64,000 bases of DNA from positions 39,390-103,389 of the forward strand of contig RQTK01000974.1 of NCBI GenBank assembly GCA_003991915.1, given 5' to 3'. Below the pieces are notes generated by a model, which did not search any database, was not told the DNA's origin, and saw nothing but the letters and a program-made list of their open reading frames with translations. Shown piece after piece: positions 24,801-37,048 of the stretch. The position numbers and the translations under genes are program-made. How positions within the stretch are numbered: position 1 is the stretch's first letter; each line of letters begins with the position of its first letter. The stretch is from Elysia chlorotica. Taxonomy: Eukaryota; Mollusca; Gastropoda; Plakobranchidae.

Positions 24801-27800
24801 TAATACAGTGCAGACTTCACATTTGCTTTTTAAATCTTTCTTTTTTAACTTCACATTCTTTACTCTGTAAAATATTTTTTACTTTCTTCACTTCATATAG
24901 CCATGAGGGACAAGGTTTGGAATTTAATTCTATACTTACAAATACAATATAATCTACAGGTACAGACTTATTTGAATTACATTTTCATCTTGCTAGTCTT
25001 TTTTTGCTTCCTCCTAATTATGAAGCCTTAATATCATAGTTGACACATTGTATTAAGATTACCATATTATTCCTGTCCCAGTAATACTTTTAGAGATTGC
25101 CTAAACCATTTAGTTTTAATCTATAATAGTGAACAATCAGCTCAAAAAGCTTTTAACCGCATGTTGAAAGGTGTTTGGATTATTTCAGTGACAATTGTAT
25201 TAAAATGTCTTCTTGGTGTAGGGTTAAACTCAGAGTGAAAAATCAAACTGCTGCAGCAAGAAGTTTAGGCCCTCGAGTTAAATTCATCAGCACTAGAAAG
25301 CAATTGACATGCACTTGGAAATGGTTTAAGCAAAATGTAGCAATGATGCAAACTACAAAAAGACAGTTGTTCTTTCACTCAGTTGATTCAAATTACATCT
25401 CTTTCTACTCAAATTAATCTCTTGCATCTTCCCACAGAAAAGCACTTGCATGCATTAAAACAAAAGTCTTCGGTTTATTACTCCCAGAGATCTCATTTCC
25501 TTTATTTACTTCAGTTCCAGATCATGCTCTCTATTTTTTTTTTTTGAAAAGTGGTCTGTCTTTCAGAAATTTTGCCAAACTCTTGATCTATCTAAGATTA
25601 AAAAAAGAAAAATGATAACATACATCTGCAAATATGGGATTATATGCTGGAGGTGTGTATAGAATGAATTGAAAAAAAAAAAAAGAAACATTTTTTGGTC
25701 CTGCAGGATATAAAAAAAAAAAAAAGAATCAGTGCAAGTGTCAGCATTGTAAGTTGATGAATGGGCCTGCAGAAATCAACAGGTTAAATTATCAAGCTTT
25801 AGGCTTTTTATTTCCTTTTTTTCAATGGTCTGGAATGGGTGAAATGATAGTTTAGGTACTTGTCTGGACTAAATTAGAAAATATGTATGTATCATTCCAC
25901 AGTAATAGATAAACTTAGGATATATACAATCAGTCTAAGTCTATCAGAATTGGAGCAGAAATGTTCACCTATAATATATATTTTTTACATCATATTTCCT
26001 TCCAACAGCAACAAAAAAATCACAATAATTTTCCATGAAGGTTTCATATTTTCTTACAATTCAACATGTGCCAGTTTGGAGTGTTGCTCCTAAGCTGGCC
26101 AAATTTATCACAATCACTTTTAATAATTGGCAATCTTTTTCACTATATTTCTCATTTTTCAATGCTTTAATCTCTTTTTGTTCTAAATATTCTCTATTGA
26201 TAGAAAAAAAAGGTACACTAGGATTGATTTGTCGAATAGCAGCAATTAAAGTGTCAGACATTAGTATTGAGATCTATCCACAATATAGCCTATATAATGC
26301 TGACGGTGTATGTTAAACAACCAACTGAACTCTTTGAAACTCCTGGCAGGTTATATCTCTATTGTGTGGGCATCTTTATATAATAAGATGTTAACTTAAC
26401 AACCAACTTAACTCTACTCAACTCCTGGCAGGTTATATCTATATTATATGGGTATCTGTATATAATAAGATGTTAACTTACTTAGCCTGAGGTTGCTTCA
26501 TTCTTCTCTGATCTTATAATCCTTGTTGCATGTGTGTCGGGTGTGAAGGATAAATCTAAGGCTTGGACAGCAGGTTTTACATTCTCTCTTTACTACAACT
26601 GCAACTAACTACCAGTCATCGGGCAAAAACAAAGCAGAGAGTGGAGGGACAAAGACTTACTGTTCCTTCATTTAGATATTCTTATAATCTGCAATAGAGG
26701 GATAGAAACACTTCCATGTGAAAGTCAATCGAGAATTAAGCATCATATTTGTTGGGCTAGTATTAATTTGTTAAAAATTAGTAATGTAAGTGAACACAAA
26801 GTTGTATGGATGGGCTTGGAAAAACTGAGTGTTAACTCTTTTTTGTTGTTGTTGCTTGTTTTTGGAGAAAATTAATGAAATTACCAGAGATTGGAAGAGA
26901 TATTGAAGTCAATACACCTAAAACAGCCATTTTATTGATAGCAAAAAAGTTTTTGGGCAAACACTGTTTGCTTTTCAGATAAAGAAGAATTAAGAAAACC
27001 CCATAAAATTTGTCCATTGTCTAACATGAATACTTTGCAAATTTTGTCGATTTTGTAAATTTTTTGTAATGCTTTGGAAACGTAGTTCACTTTTTTTTTT
27101 AAAGAATGTTTTATAAAGAGTTTAAAAAAAAATTATATTTCGCTCTATTTGTTTCTTTGAGTTTGTTAATACACGTTTTTACCTTCATAACGTGACTGGG
27201 CTACCATTTTGGCACAAGACATTTTTGCTAGTTTGGAGATAATCAATAAAACTATCACTTTCCTTAATTCTGCCTTATATTCGACACAAGTTTCAAATAA
27301 GATAAAGCAAAAACCTATTTGCCCATTTTTATCTGAAATTTTAGTTAGATAGATCTTATTTTCATCTTCACAGCAATTTATTACTTGCATTTTAGAAATT
27401 TAGCATAAGTTTCACTTATGCCATAATGGTAGCACGGTGATGATATATTTAAGACAGATAGATGTTGCAGTATGTGAAACCTTAAAATAATATTATATTT
27501 CGTGCACGTCCACTTAAAGCTTATCTCTGTCTCGTTTCATTGCTGAGCTCTACCATAAAGTAAAGCTCTACATAACCACTATCCATAGGTCCTAAGTCTG
27601 GTTGGATACTAAGCATGGCAGCTCTGTGACATTATGGGCAGTGATGAGTGAGTACCTCTTTACGCCTTTCCTTCTCTTCTCCCCAGGTGGGCAGCCAGAA
27701 AACTACCATCAGCCTCTACCCGTTTATCCTGCACTCCATCTCCCTGTCGCTGTTTGCCTCAGTGATCGGTCCGTTTGGCGGATTCTTCGCCAGTGGCTTC

Positions 27801-28282
27801 AAGAGAGCTTTCAAGATCAAGGTAAAATTGGTGGTTAAATTTCAATATTATGTTAATTTATTTGTTGGATTTTGTCCCCCACTGGTTGAGTCAGTGTCAG
27901 TCTAAAATGAGCTGCTGAGGCATGTCAAAGTATACAAGGGGCTAAATAAATATTTTTGACATGGGCAAGTTATGCCTGGATAATCTAACTGCAATTGATC
28001 TTGATCCGGCCGAACTAGATTCAGCAAAGCTTGGAATTACTCAACACATTTTTTTGTCTCCTTTTGATTCTCCTTATGTTTCCTATATATTTCTAGATTT
28101 TTGTAGAATGATTTTTGGAGGTATAACACAGATTCCTTAAACCATTTGCCCTTGAAAACAACTGGAGAGGCCATGAGTGACAATTTTTTGTTATCATAGT
28201 ACTTGGTTCAACATTAAGTTTTGATTGTGTATTGAACAAGAAGTAAAGAAAAACCTCACTGTCTGTCTTGTCTGTCTCTCTG

Positions 28283-28374
<92 letters not shown>

Positions 28375-29497
28375 GTCTTCTTCTGTGTTTACAAGGCGGG
28401 AGGGTTTCTCTACAATGGAAATTTATAAAGCTTATTATGTTCCTTTGAAAAAATAAAAAGTTTGAAAATCTGTTTGGATCTCTACAGGATTTTGCAGATA
28501 CAATTCCTGGTCATGGAGGGATAATGGATCGCTTTGACTGTCAGTTCCTGATGGCTACATTTGTACATGCGTACCACTTCAGTTTTATCAGGTAAGCAAG
28601 TTTACTGGCTTTCTTAAATGTGTCCTACTTTATTTTATTCATACTTTCTATTGGGAGTATCACTCTAAAAATAATAGAAAGCCCTTGAAAATTAACAACA
28701 ATATGAATTTGATAATTGGGTTTGCGTTCAATAAATGCAAGCATAAGAAAAAATGCAGTGCTGCTGCTAAAATTTCCTGTGCCATATGTGTAAATTTTGA
28801 TTGTACTTTTTAGTAGGAATGTGCCTGAAAAATTATGTAAAGCCTTTGAAAATAAAATGCTCCATTTTCATAATTGGCTTGTGTTTCACAAATAGAAGTA
28901 AAAGTTAAAAGTGCGATGCTTCTAATAGAACTTTGAATTGAATTGAATTTAAATTTTATTCAGTCTATATATAACGTTTAATCAATACATACATATTGAA
29001 AATAAACTTTGGGAAAGACTCCAGGTGAAAGCACCCTCACATGTAATCACATACAAAATCAGGAGAAATAATTCATGATAATATTGTATTGCGACAAGAA
29101 AACCCTTCAAGTGTTTATTCCTCTCCACTCAACGTAGTCACGGTATTTGGCCAGGAATGCTCATGAAATAACATTATTTTAAGTTTTTCCGAAGTTCATA
29201 TTTTTTGAACCAATAAAGACAGAATAAATATTTTGCAGATTTGAAAACTTCAGCTTTTTATCTTTCAAATAAAATGTCTATTTTACTGTTTACATATACA
29301 GGATGTGACTCTGTTGAGGTAATTCAAGCAAATTTCTGTATACGTGTGTTTCCCTCAGAGTGCCCAACCCCCAGAACATTGTGCAGAACGTGCTGATGCT
29401 GAAGCCGGAGCAACAGCTCCAGGTGTTCCTCATGCTGCAGGAGAAGCTGCTCAAGCGCGGCATCCTGGAGAATGTCACGACCAGCGGCAATCTTTAG
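18842..29497 (+). CDS. CDS1: CDP-diacylglycerol synthase (phosphatidate cytidylyltransferase), complete, 11 coding exons
   Basis: This enzyme makes CDP-diacylglycerol from phosphatidic acid and CTP in the ER membrane, feeding phosphatidylinositol synthesis. Exons read from splice sites: 18842-18922, 19258-19382, 19563-19659, 20011-20187, 21181-21300, 21687-21769, 22531-22687, 23063-23215, 27687-27821, 28488-28591, 29359-29497. All join in frame to 456 aa, close to the usual 445-461 aa of animal CDS1/CDS2. The N-terminus (about residues 1-68) is hydrophilic and acidic. Several hydrophobic segments follow from about residue 71, including the conserved stretch [20 protein letters not shown]. The CdsA family signature runs from S367 to D393, across exons 9 and 10, with KR, KD, PGHGG and DRFD all present. 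A splice acceptor at 18819-18820, 21 bases before the ATG, shows that a non-coding first exon lies upstream. Whether this is a CDS1, CDS2 or single ancestral copy cannot be decided here. An intronic copy of the exon 8 edge is listed separately. Confidence 0.96.
23176..23395 (+). repeat. Decayed copy of CDP-DAG synthase exon 8 end and donor
   Basis: Exon 8 ends at 23215. 23346-23395 repeats its last 40 bases (TGCCAGAGACG, GGGACTCCTCAAA) and a donor-like GTGAAC at 23387, 171 bp downstream. Similarity continues loosely past the donor. Confidence 0.8.
26220..26340 (+). mobile_element. SINE family A tail fragment in CDP-DAG synthase intron 8
   Basis: GTGTCAGACATTAGTATTGA, CACAATATAGCCTATATAAT and TGTTAAACAACCAACT match the family A 3' end. 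Confidence 0.65.
28286..28372 (+). repeat. (CT)n microsatellite in CDP-DAG synthase intron 9
   Basis: A pure CT tract of about 85 bp. Confidence 0.97.
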
Positions 29498-32400
29498 TTG
29501 GATTCCAGACCTCAATGGATAGAGAGTCTTTAGGTAGTGTAGAGAATTCACCCTACGGATTGTCTCTAGTCAAGGAAGAGTCATCATTAGCTCACGGATC
29601 ATCATCAAGGTTGTGTGATGTCTCGTATGCTAAAAGAAAACTGGGTGTCGTCATAGTGCTGCCAATTTTGCCTAACTAATTTTTGGCCATTTTCTGAAGA
29701 TAATATTTAAGTAATTTTTGCTTATATCTGTGTTAATGTTGAGCAAAAAAAGAAATTGCCAATTAAAAAAATAATGGCACAGCACTTATAAAGAGATGTA
29801 TAAGCTAGAGAAAAAAAAAGGTATATTCCATATTTGCCGAAGTCTGTTAGGGCAATATTGCAGCACGATGATGAAGTGCAAAAAGCCTGCAAATAATTTG
29901 CAGGGAAAGACGCAATCTGCTTCTTCTGGAAAAGAAACACTGAGTATAAGATACATTTGTTTTTACATGTAGTATCTTTAAGTAGAGTTTAATTATTAGA
30001 GCATAATATTATGTGGTATGTTTAGTATCTTAATTAGAGCCAACTGGTACAGCATCATTATATGTGATATGTATCTTCAAAATAGAACTTACAGAGCATC
30101 ATGTTATGTGTTGCCCTTCATATAAAAACGTCAGTGGTTGCTAAACAGGCATACAGTAAAAACCTACAGTAGAACATTGTTAAGTTACTAAGTTCTAGGC
30201 TAATTTTGTTTCAAGTTCTGCAGATGCATGCAAAAGAGATTAATAATAATAAAAAAAAAGATATCTTTGTCGAAGAAAAGGTGACTAAGATTTTTTTCTA
30301 TCATTTATGATGCAAAGAATTTCTTTATTTCTAGTATCTTTGGGGGAAAAAAAGGGACCCCTCTCGTCTTATATTCATCTTGCCTCAGTGTTTTTTTCAA
30401 CTTTAAGGACTGAAAAAGGAGACAAAATATATGAAAACATTTTCATAATTATCCTTGTAAAATCTTTTAAATATACTATATGCTTTGTTTCCATGAAGCC
30501 AGGTGTTTTGTATGTTTGAAAGCTCAGACCAGAGCATTTAAAAAAAACAACTTATTTTTCATGGATTTATGATGAATTTTACAGTTTATACCTTTACTAG
30601 TCCAGCAAAGCAAAATTCATAGTTTTTATTACCAACACCTATAGATGTGAGCATTGTCCATATGAATTAATTTGATAAATGACATAAGACTTTATCAATA
30701 TTGTGCTGTTTATTTTAAACAGAAAAATGAATTCATCATTGTATTCTTGAAAATCAAGATAAATGCTGTAACAACGTTAACTTTAAAATCATGTCTATCA
30801 CAATTGGTGCATTTTTCACCTTGTTCTTATCAGTTAGCTGTTAACCATACTCTTGCACATTTTCATAAGGCTTGAAACATGGCAGAAATATTTTCAATTT
30901 GATATATTGTTTGTTTTTGAACGGTTCACTTCCACCACCAATTCATCGTTTATTTTAAATTATTACTAAGTGTAGAAGAAATGTTTGTGATTGAAATATT
31001 ATTTGCTTTTAATGTTTTGTTCAATTGATGTTGTTGTTGTTTTTTTAACTAGAAATTAATTTTTCTTAATTCAAAACGCAAATTCATTAAATTTAATGCA
31101 ATTTTTAGAGTAATTTTTATGCACCAGTTACAAAATATTGAATACACTCAGATGCATACAATGCAGTTTTCTGTGTCTTGATGCACCATTCTCTTTTGAA
31201 GATAAATAACGGTCACAATTATTGGAGTCCAGTAAGTCCAAAGCATCAGACTTTCAAGGAATAATATTTTTCTAGCCAATAGGGTGTAAAAGGGAAGAGA
31301 AAAAAAACAGAAAATTCTTTTTAAATAATTGTTTAATTTTTTAGCTCAAATGTTTTACACTTTTAACTCAGGCTTGAGACACCTTTCTCAACACAATACC
31401 CCTTCCCCTCCTCACCCATTTTCATTTTTGGTCCTCGGTGACCATAACACGTCATTGATTTTTTTTAAAAAACCTGTCTCCAATTTTTTAAATTTGTATA
31501 CTTTTTTTTTAATGTCGTTAAACTTATGATTGAATACGTGATAAACACTAACATCTAAAATATCTGATTGTACAAGGAATCTGAAGATTTCTCCCGGTTG
31601 ATTATAGATTTAATTTGCTTTTGTGTATGTTTGGAAAGAAGATGGTTTTATTTGGTGTGGTGGATACTGCATTTTTGTTGTATTATTTGTTTGAAAATTA
31701 TTTATATTTATCTAAATGTTGATAATTTGTATATGTGGAGAGACCTCAATGAATGTGATTGAACCGTGTGCAGAAAGATTTTTATGTGCATAAATATATT
31801 TATTTTAAAAATGTTTTGGCCTTCTCAAGTTATTTTATGTTGGTGCACATTTGTTATTTACCTTTAATTTTAATCTTAATTTTTTAGGCTTGTGTGAATG
31901 TTATCCCTTCAAGCTGGCCAAAAAATTAGCATTGAGAAAGTAATTGATATGGGATGTGAGCTGGCTCAAATTGTAGAACGCTGGACTTCAATTTTGTCCC
32001 CCCCCCCCCGGTTGGGTCAATGTCAATATAATGGGGCCGACTGGTTTTCTTTGGACCATTCTGCGATATAGCCTAGTTGCCAACCTTCGGAGTTAAGAAA
32101 CCAACCTGTAACTTTAATAGCTGATTAAGAAAAAACATGGAACTTCAATTTAAGTCTAATGATTTGTTACACATAAAAAAGACAGCAATGAAAAGAACAT
32201 AAATAAAACACAGCGAGTTGGACAAAAAGTTATCAAGTCATTAACAATATTTGTCCAATAATAAGTTATGATTTTCATAGTTTGCCTTAATGAAAGGTTT
32301 TATGAAGCACATATTATTGATTTCCTTAAGCTTCATACCCTCCTCTTTGTTATTTGCTTTTTTAAAAAAAATTTAGAGCAATCGAATTAGTCCATTTGCA

Positions 32401-34625
32401 CTCACAGTTAGTTTTCTGAATGTTAAAAGTTTGCCTTTGGAGTTCAGCTGCTCTTGAAAAACGGTTCAATCTTTGTTTCATGTATCTCGAAGTGTATGTG
32501 TTAGTTTGGACATGGGATTCATTTTATATAGAATCATAATTAAATTTTTTCAAGAGATTAGATTAAAAGTCTTGTGTTTTAGATATTTAACCTGAGTAGA
32601 GTGGAAGTAATTGAAACTGACATTTTTTATCTTTTTATAATAAACTATGGAACCCATAATCCTCCCTTACATGCACAAGATTGTTTATGATACAATGGGA
32701 ATCACACTTAGGTGGAAGCAACATAAATAGATTTATCTAAAGTCACATTGCTTTTTCACAGAGTCATGCTTTCTAGATCTATATTTTTAAACTCAGTTAA
32801 CAATCAGAATCTTTTTTAGAAAATTTAGAGGCGCTACGGTCGGGTCTTTTAGATTAACCTTTTTTCTTATTTGCACTTTAAAACAAAATTTGTTTTTTTT
32901 AAAACACTTGAATGCATTTGCACACCGCAACATCATCAATTATGTTTCTGTTCATGCTTTTTAAACAGTACCAGCAAAATTTTAAAATGTTCATCACAGC
33001 CAAAGGAGTGACAATTCTAGATGAATACTGTACAGTTGGGCTTGACTTTATCAAGTAACCATTCCTTGATATGTAATATTTTGCTGTAGTTTTTTTTAGA
33101 TAAAAAAAAAAGCAACATTTTTTATGCATCAGCATTCATCAAATTCACGCTTATGTAAGATGACAAACCTCTGGATTTCCTATTAGCACCCAGTGCATCA
33201 GATATTATGATGGAAATGGAACTCCACATTTGATGAATATTCCATTATTCAATATATTGAGATCACTTTTTATGCCACAGGGTGTCTGCTATACCTTTTC
33301 ATTGGTTGCAAGTGACTGTGTAATAGCTATGAATGAACAAGTATTTTCAAGATCTTACACAACTGTTATTATTTACAATGGTTACTACTACTAACGATGA
33401 TGTATACCGATATGAGGCATCGAATGAATGTGTTCATGATCTAGTCCTGCTGTTGTTTCAAATGCTGGGGGGAAAATATTGATCCATCTATATTTCTCGA
33501 CTGATTCTCTAAATAATGCTATTTTGATGTTTCTTTTTGTTAGTAAGGCATGGTTGCCATGAAGATTTTTGAAAAGTGTCCACAAATTTTAAAGTAAGGT
33601 ACTTTTATGGTAGTCAAGGGCTTTGTACATAAGCACCACAGGTACATGTACATGGGTTTATGTTCTTGGTTGTAACATTTCACTGATTATAACTGAAATA
33701 TTGTAAACATATATAGGTATGCTTTTTTCCCCTTTTAATTCCATAATGGAAAAACTTTTTGTGGACATTTTCCTTCTTCTAAATTTTCGATCACAAATGT
33801 GTAATCTGAATGATATTCCTAAAGGTTACATGTTGTATTGTGTTACTAAAAAAAAATTACTGCAATATGTTTAAAAAAATTCTTTGGTCCTACCAATATT
33901 CAAACAGGACCCATATTTTATCCAGTTATGTTAAATCATCACCTCCATGTCACAGTGTAACTTTTCATTTGATTTTGTTCTCACCTCTTCTAAAACAAAA
34001 CAATAATTTACCTTTAGAGTTCTCTTTCTCTTTATAAAAAGAAAACAAGTGGGTATGTAAAATCACTGTCATCTTGTTATACTGAAAAACAAAATCTGTA
34101 TCTGTTGATTCAGAAATTGAATAAAAGTAAGTTACCAGTTTCATTACAAAAATTAATATGAAGTCTCATAACATTTGCCAAAAAAAGCTATTTCCAAAAA
34201 GAAATCGGGAAAAATGGAATTGAATATTCCATTTCCCTACCACAATGTACATTTACTGCAGTTATTTCTCTACTTTGATAAAAGATAATTGAGTCAACAG
34301 GTTTAAGATTTTTTAGATTGAAAATGAAAAGATGAATTAATTAAATGCGCATCAAGTTTTAACATTCTACTTTTGTGGACATATGTAGTTACAAAAAATG
34401 ATGTCACACCTCATATAATTATATATGTGCAATGGCCACAGTAACTGTTGTTCCATGAGACCGAGAGTATCACCTATTTTCATTTTTACCATTTATGTTG
34501 CCAGTAACTTGTACACTTTAATCGGTGTTAAATGTTGAGTATTTTCTGTTAAATATTGTGGTTCTAGTAACAAAAGTAGTTTTAAGAGTATTTAAAAAAA
34601 ATAAAAGAATTATTTGTTTCTGTAT
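29498..34625 (+). other. Probable long AT-rich 3' UTR / downstream region of the CDP-DAG synthase gene
   Basis: No coding exon is visible in this 5-kb stretch. AATAAA signals occur, for example at 30248-30253 and 34600-34605. The second is followed by a U-rich/GU-rich stretch that fits a cleavage site. A SINE-like copy lies at about 31945-32105, so the 3' UTR could equally end before it. Its true extent cannot be fixed from sequence alone. Confidence 0.35.
31945..32105 (+). mobile_element. Degenerate SINE downstream of the CDP-DAG synthase gene
   Basis: GGTTGGGTCAATGTCAATAT follows a C-run, then CGATATAGCCTAGTTGCCAA and a tail with TTAAGAAACCAACC. Confidence 0.55.
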
Positions 34626-36090
34626 AGTTTGTTTCTTTTTTTCTTTGTGTCTTGGTGCTTGGTCTCTTCATGAATCTCATCTGATGGGAGGGTTAGTTGA
34701 ATGAAAATACTTTATTTCCAAGTTAAAGAAAAACAAAACCAACTTTGACATTTAGATGTAGGCTGCACTCCACTTAATTTGACATCTCATCATATGATAT
34801 TTCCTTTCATTAGACACTTAAAAAGTCTGGGAAAATTTCCTTTTAATTTTCACTTGCATAGATAAGTCTAATTTTACACTATACTGGTTGATTTCTCTTA
34901 TTTTGAATTGTTTCCATCCCACTAAGATTTAAAGCAAGTACATAGTTGTGTCTCTGTATTGCAAAATACACTTTAAATAGGCTAAACAAGCCAATGGGTA
35001 ATGCACAAAGAACAGGACTGTGCAGAGTGATTCCTCTGTATACCTAACAGTAAAAGCCAAGATTTTCAAACTTTGGTACTCTTAAAAATACATGTACTGT
35101 TATCTCTTAATTCAACCTGGAATATCTTGTCCCTGTAATATTGAATTATCAGATATGCACTGTACCTATAATTTTTTTTTATTAGAGAAGCTCAGGAGAG
35201 TGTAGTTGAAAGCTTGTGTCATTAGAAAAAGAAAGTCTCTAAAATTATTAATTTCACCTGTCAAAATTTTGTTTACAAACAAAAAAAAAACGACGGGCAT
35301 CCACATATAAAATTTGACAACTAGATTTTCTTTTTCTCAAATACATCATTTATTTACATCAAAATATTACCACTCACCGATTCAGAGTTTTGCATGCATA
35401 ACAGTTACCACTATAGATAATTGTCATCTAAGGTGCAAAATGTGATCAAGAGAGACAAAATATTATTTCTTACTCTTTCTGGGCACATAAAACTATACAT
35501 GAAGTGGCTTGGGAAAATTATATGTAGGATAACAATCATTTGCACTTTAATTATGAAAAACATCAGTTGATTCGTTTTTGAGTGAGTTATCAAGTAAAGC
35601 TCAGCCAGTCTTGACATAATTGTTTTTTCATTTTTATTTCACCGTATTAAAGCCACACAATATTATATCTTGAATTCTTCCACACGTCGTTGTACTTGTG
35701 ACTGGTCAAGGACAGTTTGAATAGTCTTGCTGTGAAGCAATTTCAAACTCTCTAACAGAGCCCCTCCCCCCCTCTTTCATTTGGAATATGATTTCATTAT
35801 TGAATTATTCGTAAAAAAAAAAAGAAAAAAAAAAGAAGAAAAAAATAGGTTCAATTAAAGAGTACTGAAAACTTTCAGGAAGATCAAGTTGTACTTCTTT
35901 CCAATTACAGGATATTTTTTTCTTTCTTTCAAAAAAAAATAAATATACAAACACTTTTTTTTTCACATTTCCAAAACCTATTGCTCTCCAGAACAAAAAA
36001 ACAAAACAAACAAATGACTGAGGTCTTGAGTCTGGACCAGCACTAGGTAAAGTAAATATAGACAAAGGGTTGAGATACAAAGGTACATGA
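34626..36090. other. AT-rich intergenic stretch
   Basis: No gene, SINE or satellite recognised; A-runs near 35815-35845. Confidence 0.5.
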
Positions 36091-36100
36091 TGATAATGAC

Positions 36101-36164
<64 letters not shown>

Positions 36165-36175
36165 GTGATGATGAT
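36091..36175 (+). repeat. (GAT)n microsatellite
   Basis: A pure GAT/TGA tract with one GGT interruption near the right end. Confidence 0.97.
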
Positions 36176-36211
36176 ACATACATGTATGTAAAAAATGTCA
36201 AAAGCATTCAC

Positions 36212-36345
36212 ATCAATAGGGTGTCTATCAGCTCATTTGGCAGTGCTCTTGACTAAAGATGAGGTCTGACTCTGAGGAGCTGAATCTTACTCTGGTCTTT
36301 GAATAGGGTTCATCAGGATACCTAGAGTAACTTAGGAGTCAATCT
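36212..36345 (+). mobile_element. SINE-like element, family C head
   Basis: A tRNA-like A-box region (ATCAGCTCATTTGGCAGTGC TCTT). A relative occurs at 50705-50800 in GBF1 intron 10 (GTAGCTCAGTTAGTAGTGCT). No shared family A tail. Confidence 0.45.
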
Positions 36346-36477
36346 GCTTTAACATAACATTCATCCATTCAATACAGCATCCTTGGAATCTTCCACTCAA
36401 GTTTTAGAAGACCCTCCCCTTCTAATGCACATTCACACAAACAATAGTTAAGTTAATGTTTTCTGAGTTGTAGTAGT

Positions 36478-36724
36478 TGTTTAGTTGGTTTAACGCCCAA
36501 CATCAGCACTATATAGACTATATTGTGGACGGTCCCCAAGACTGACGCCTGAAAATTTTATGTGCTACCACACACAAGACAGGGCAGGAATGCTACGACT
36601 CCTGTCTCAGCCGATCACATTATACTGAAAAAGACCCAACCAGTAGAGAGCGAAATCGCCAGGGCATGAATCCGGACCTTTTGTGTCGGAAGCCGATGTT
36701 CTAACCCAGAGCCGCCGCACCCCT
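36478..36724 (-). mobile_element. SINE, family A, nearly full length (minus strand)
   Basis: Reverse order: GGTTTAACGCCCAACATCAG, GACTATATTGTGGACGGTCC, CAGGGCAGGAATGCTACGAC, the shared core, then a tRNA-like head ending GTTCTAACCCAGAGCC. It lies just downstream of LAMTOR3. Confidence 0.75.
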
Positions 36725-36902
36725 TAAAAGTTTTCAGCGAGCTGCGCACATATTCTTTACAGTAACATGTTGCGTTCGAGGCAATAATTATTTGTATAAC
36801 TAAAAGACTTTAAAAAAAAAAACCAACAAAAAACAAACGTACTCTAGAGACAAACACTCTAACTCCCTATTAATTTATTATCATAAAAATTTGTAATCAC
36901 TC

Positions 36903-36908
36903 TTTATT
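36903..36908 (-). terminator. LAMTOR3: Candidate polyadenylation signal of LAMTOR3
   Basis: The plus-strand TTTATT is AATAAA on the LAMTOR3 strand. It lies about 140 bases downstream of the stop codon, in AT-rich sequence just before a SINE copy (36478-36724). The position suits a short 3' UTR. Other AT-rich hexamers nearby could serve instead. Confidence 0.45.
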
Positions 36909-37048
36909 CGTTTTTTTAAAGGACCAATATTAACCCCCCCCCCCCCCCTCCTAAAAAACAAAAAACAAAAACAAAACAACAACTGCAAATTTTATAGGCT
37001 ATTTGAGTGTTAAGAATATGCTAAGATTAACAGCTGGTATGGAGGGTG

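Noticed and set aside
29290-29679. Frames overlapping the last CDP-DAG synthase exon
   Set aside because: Out-of-frame shadows; the true frame ends at the TAG at 29495-29497.
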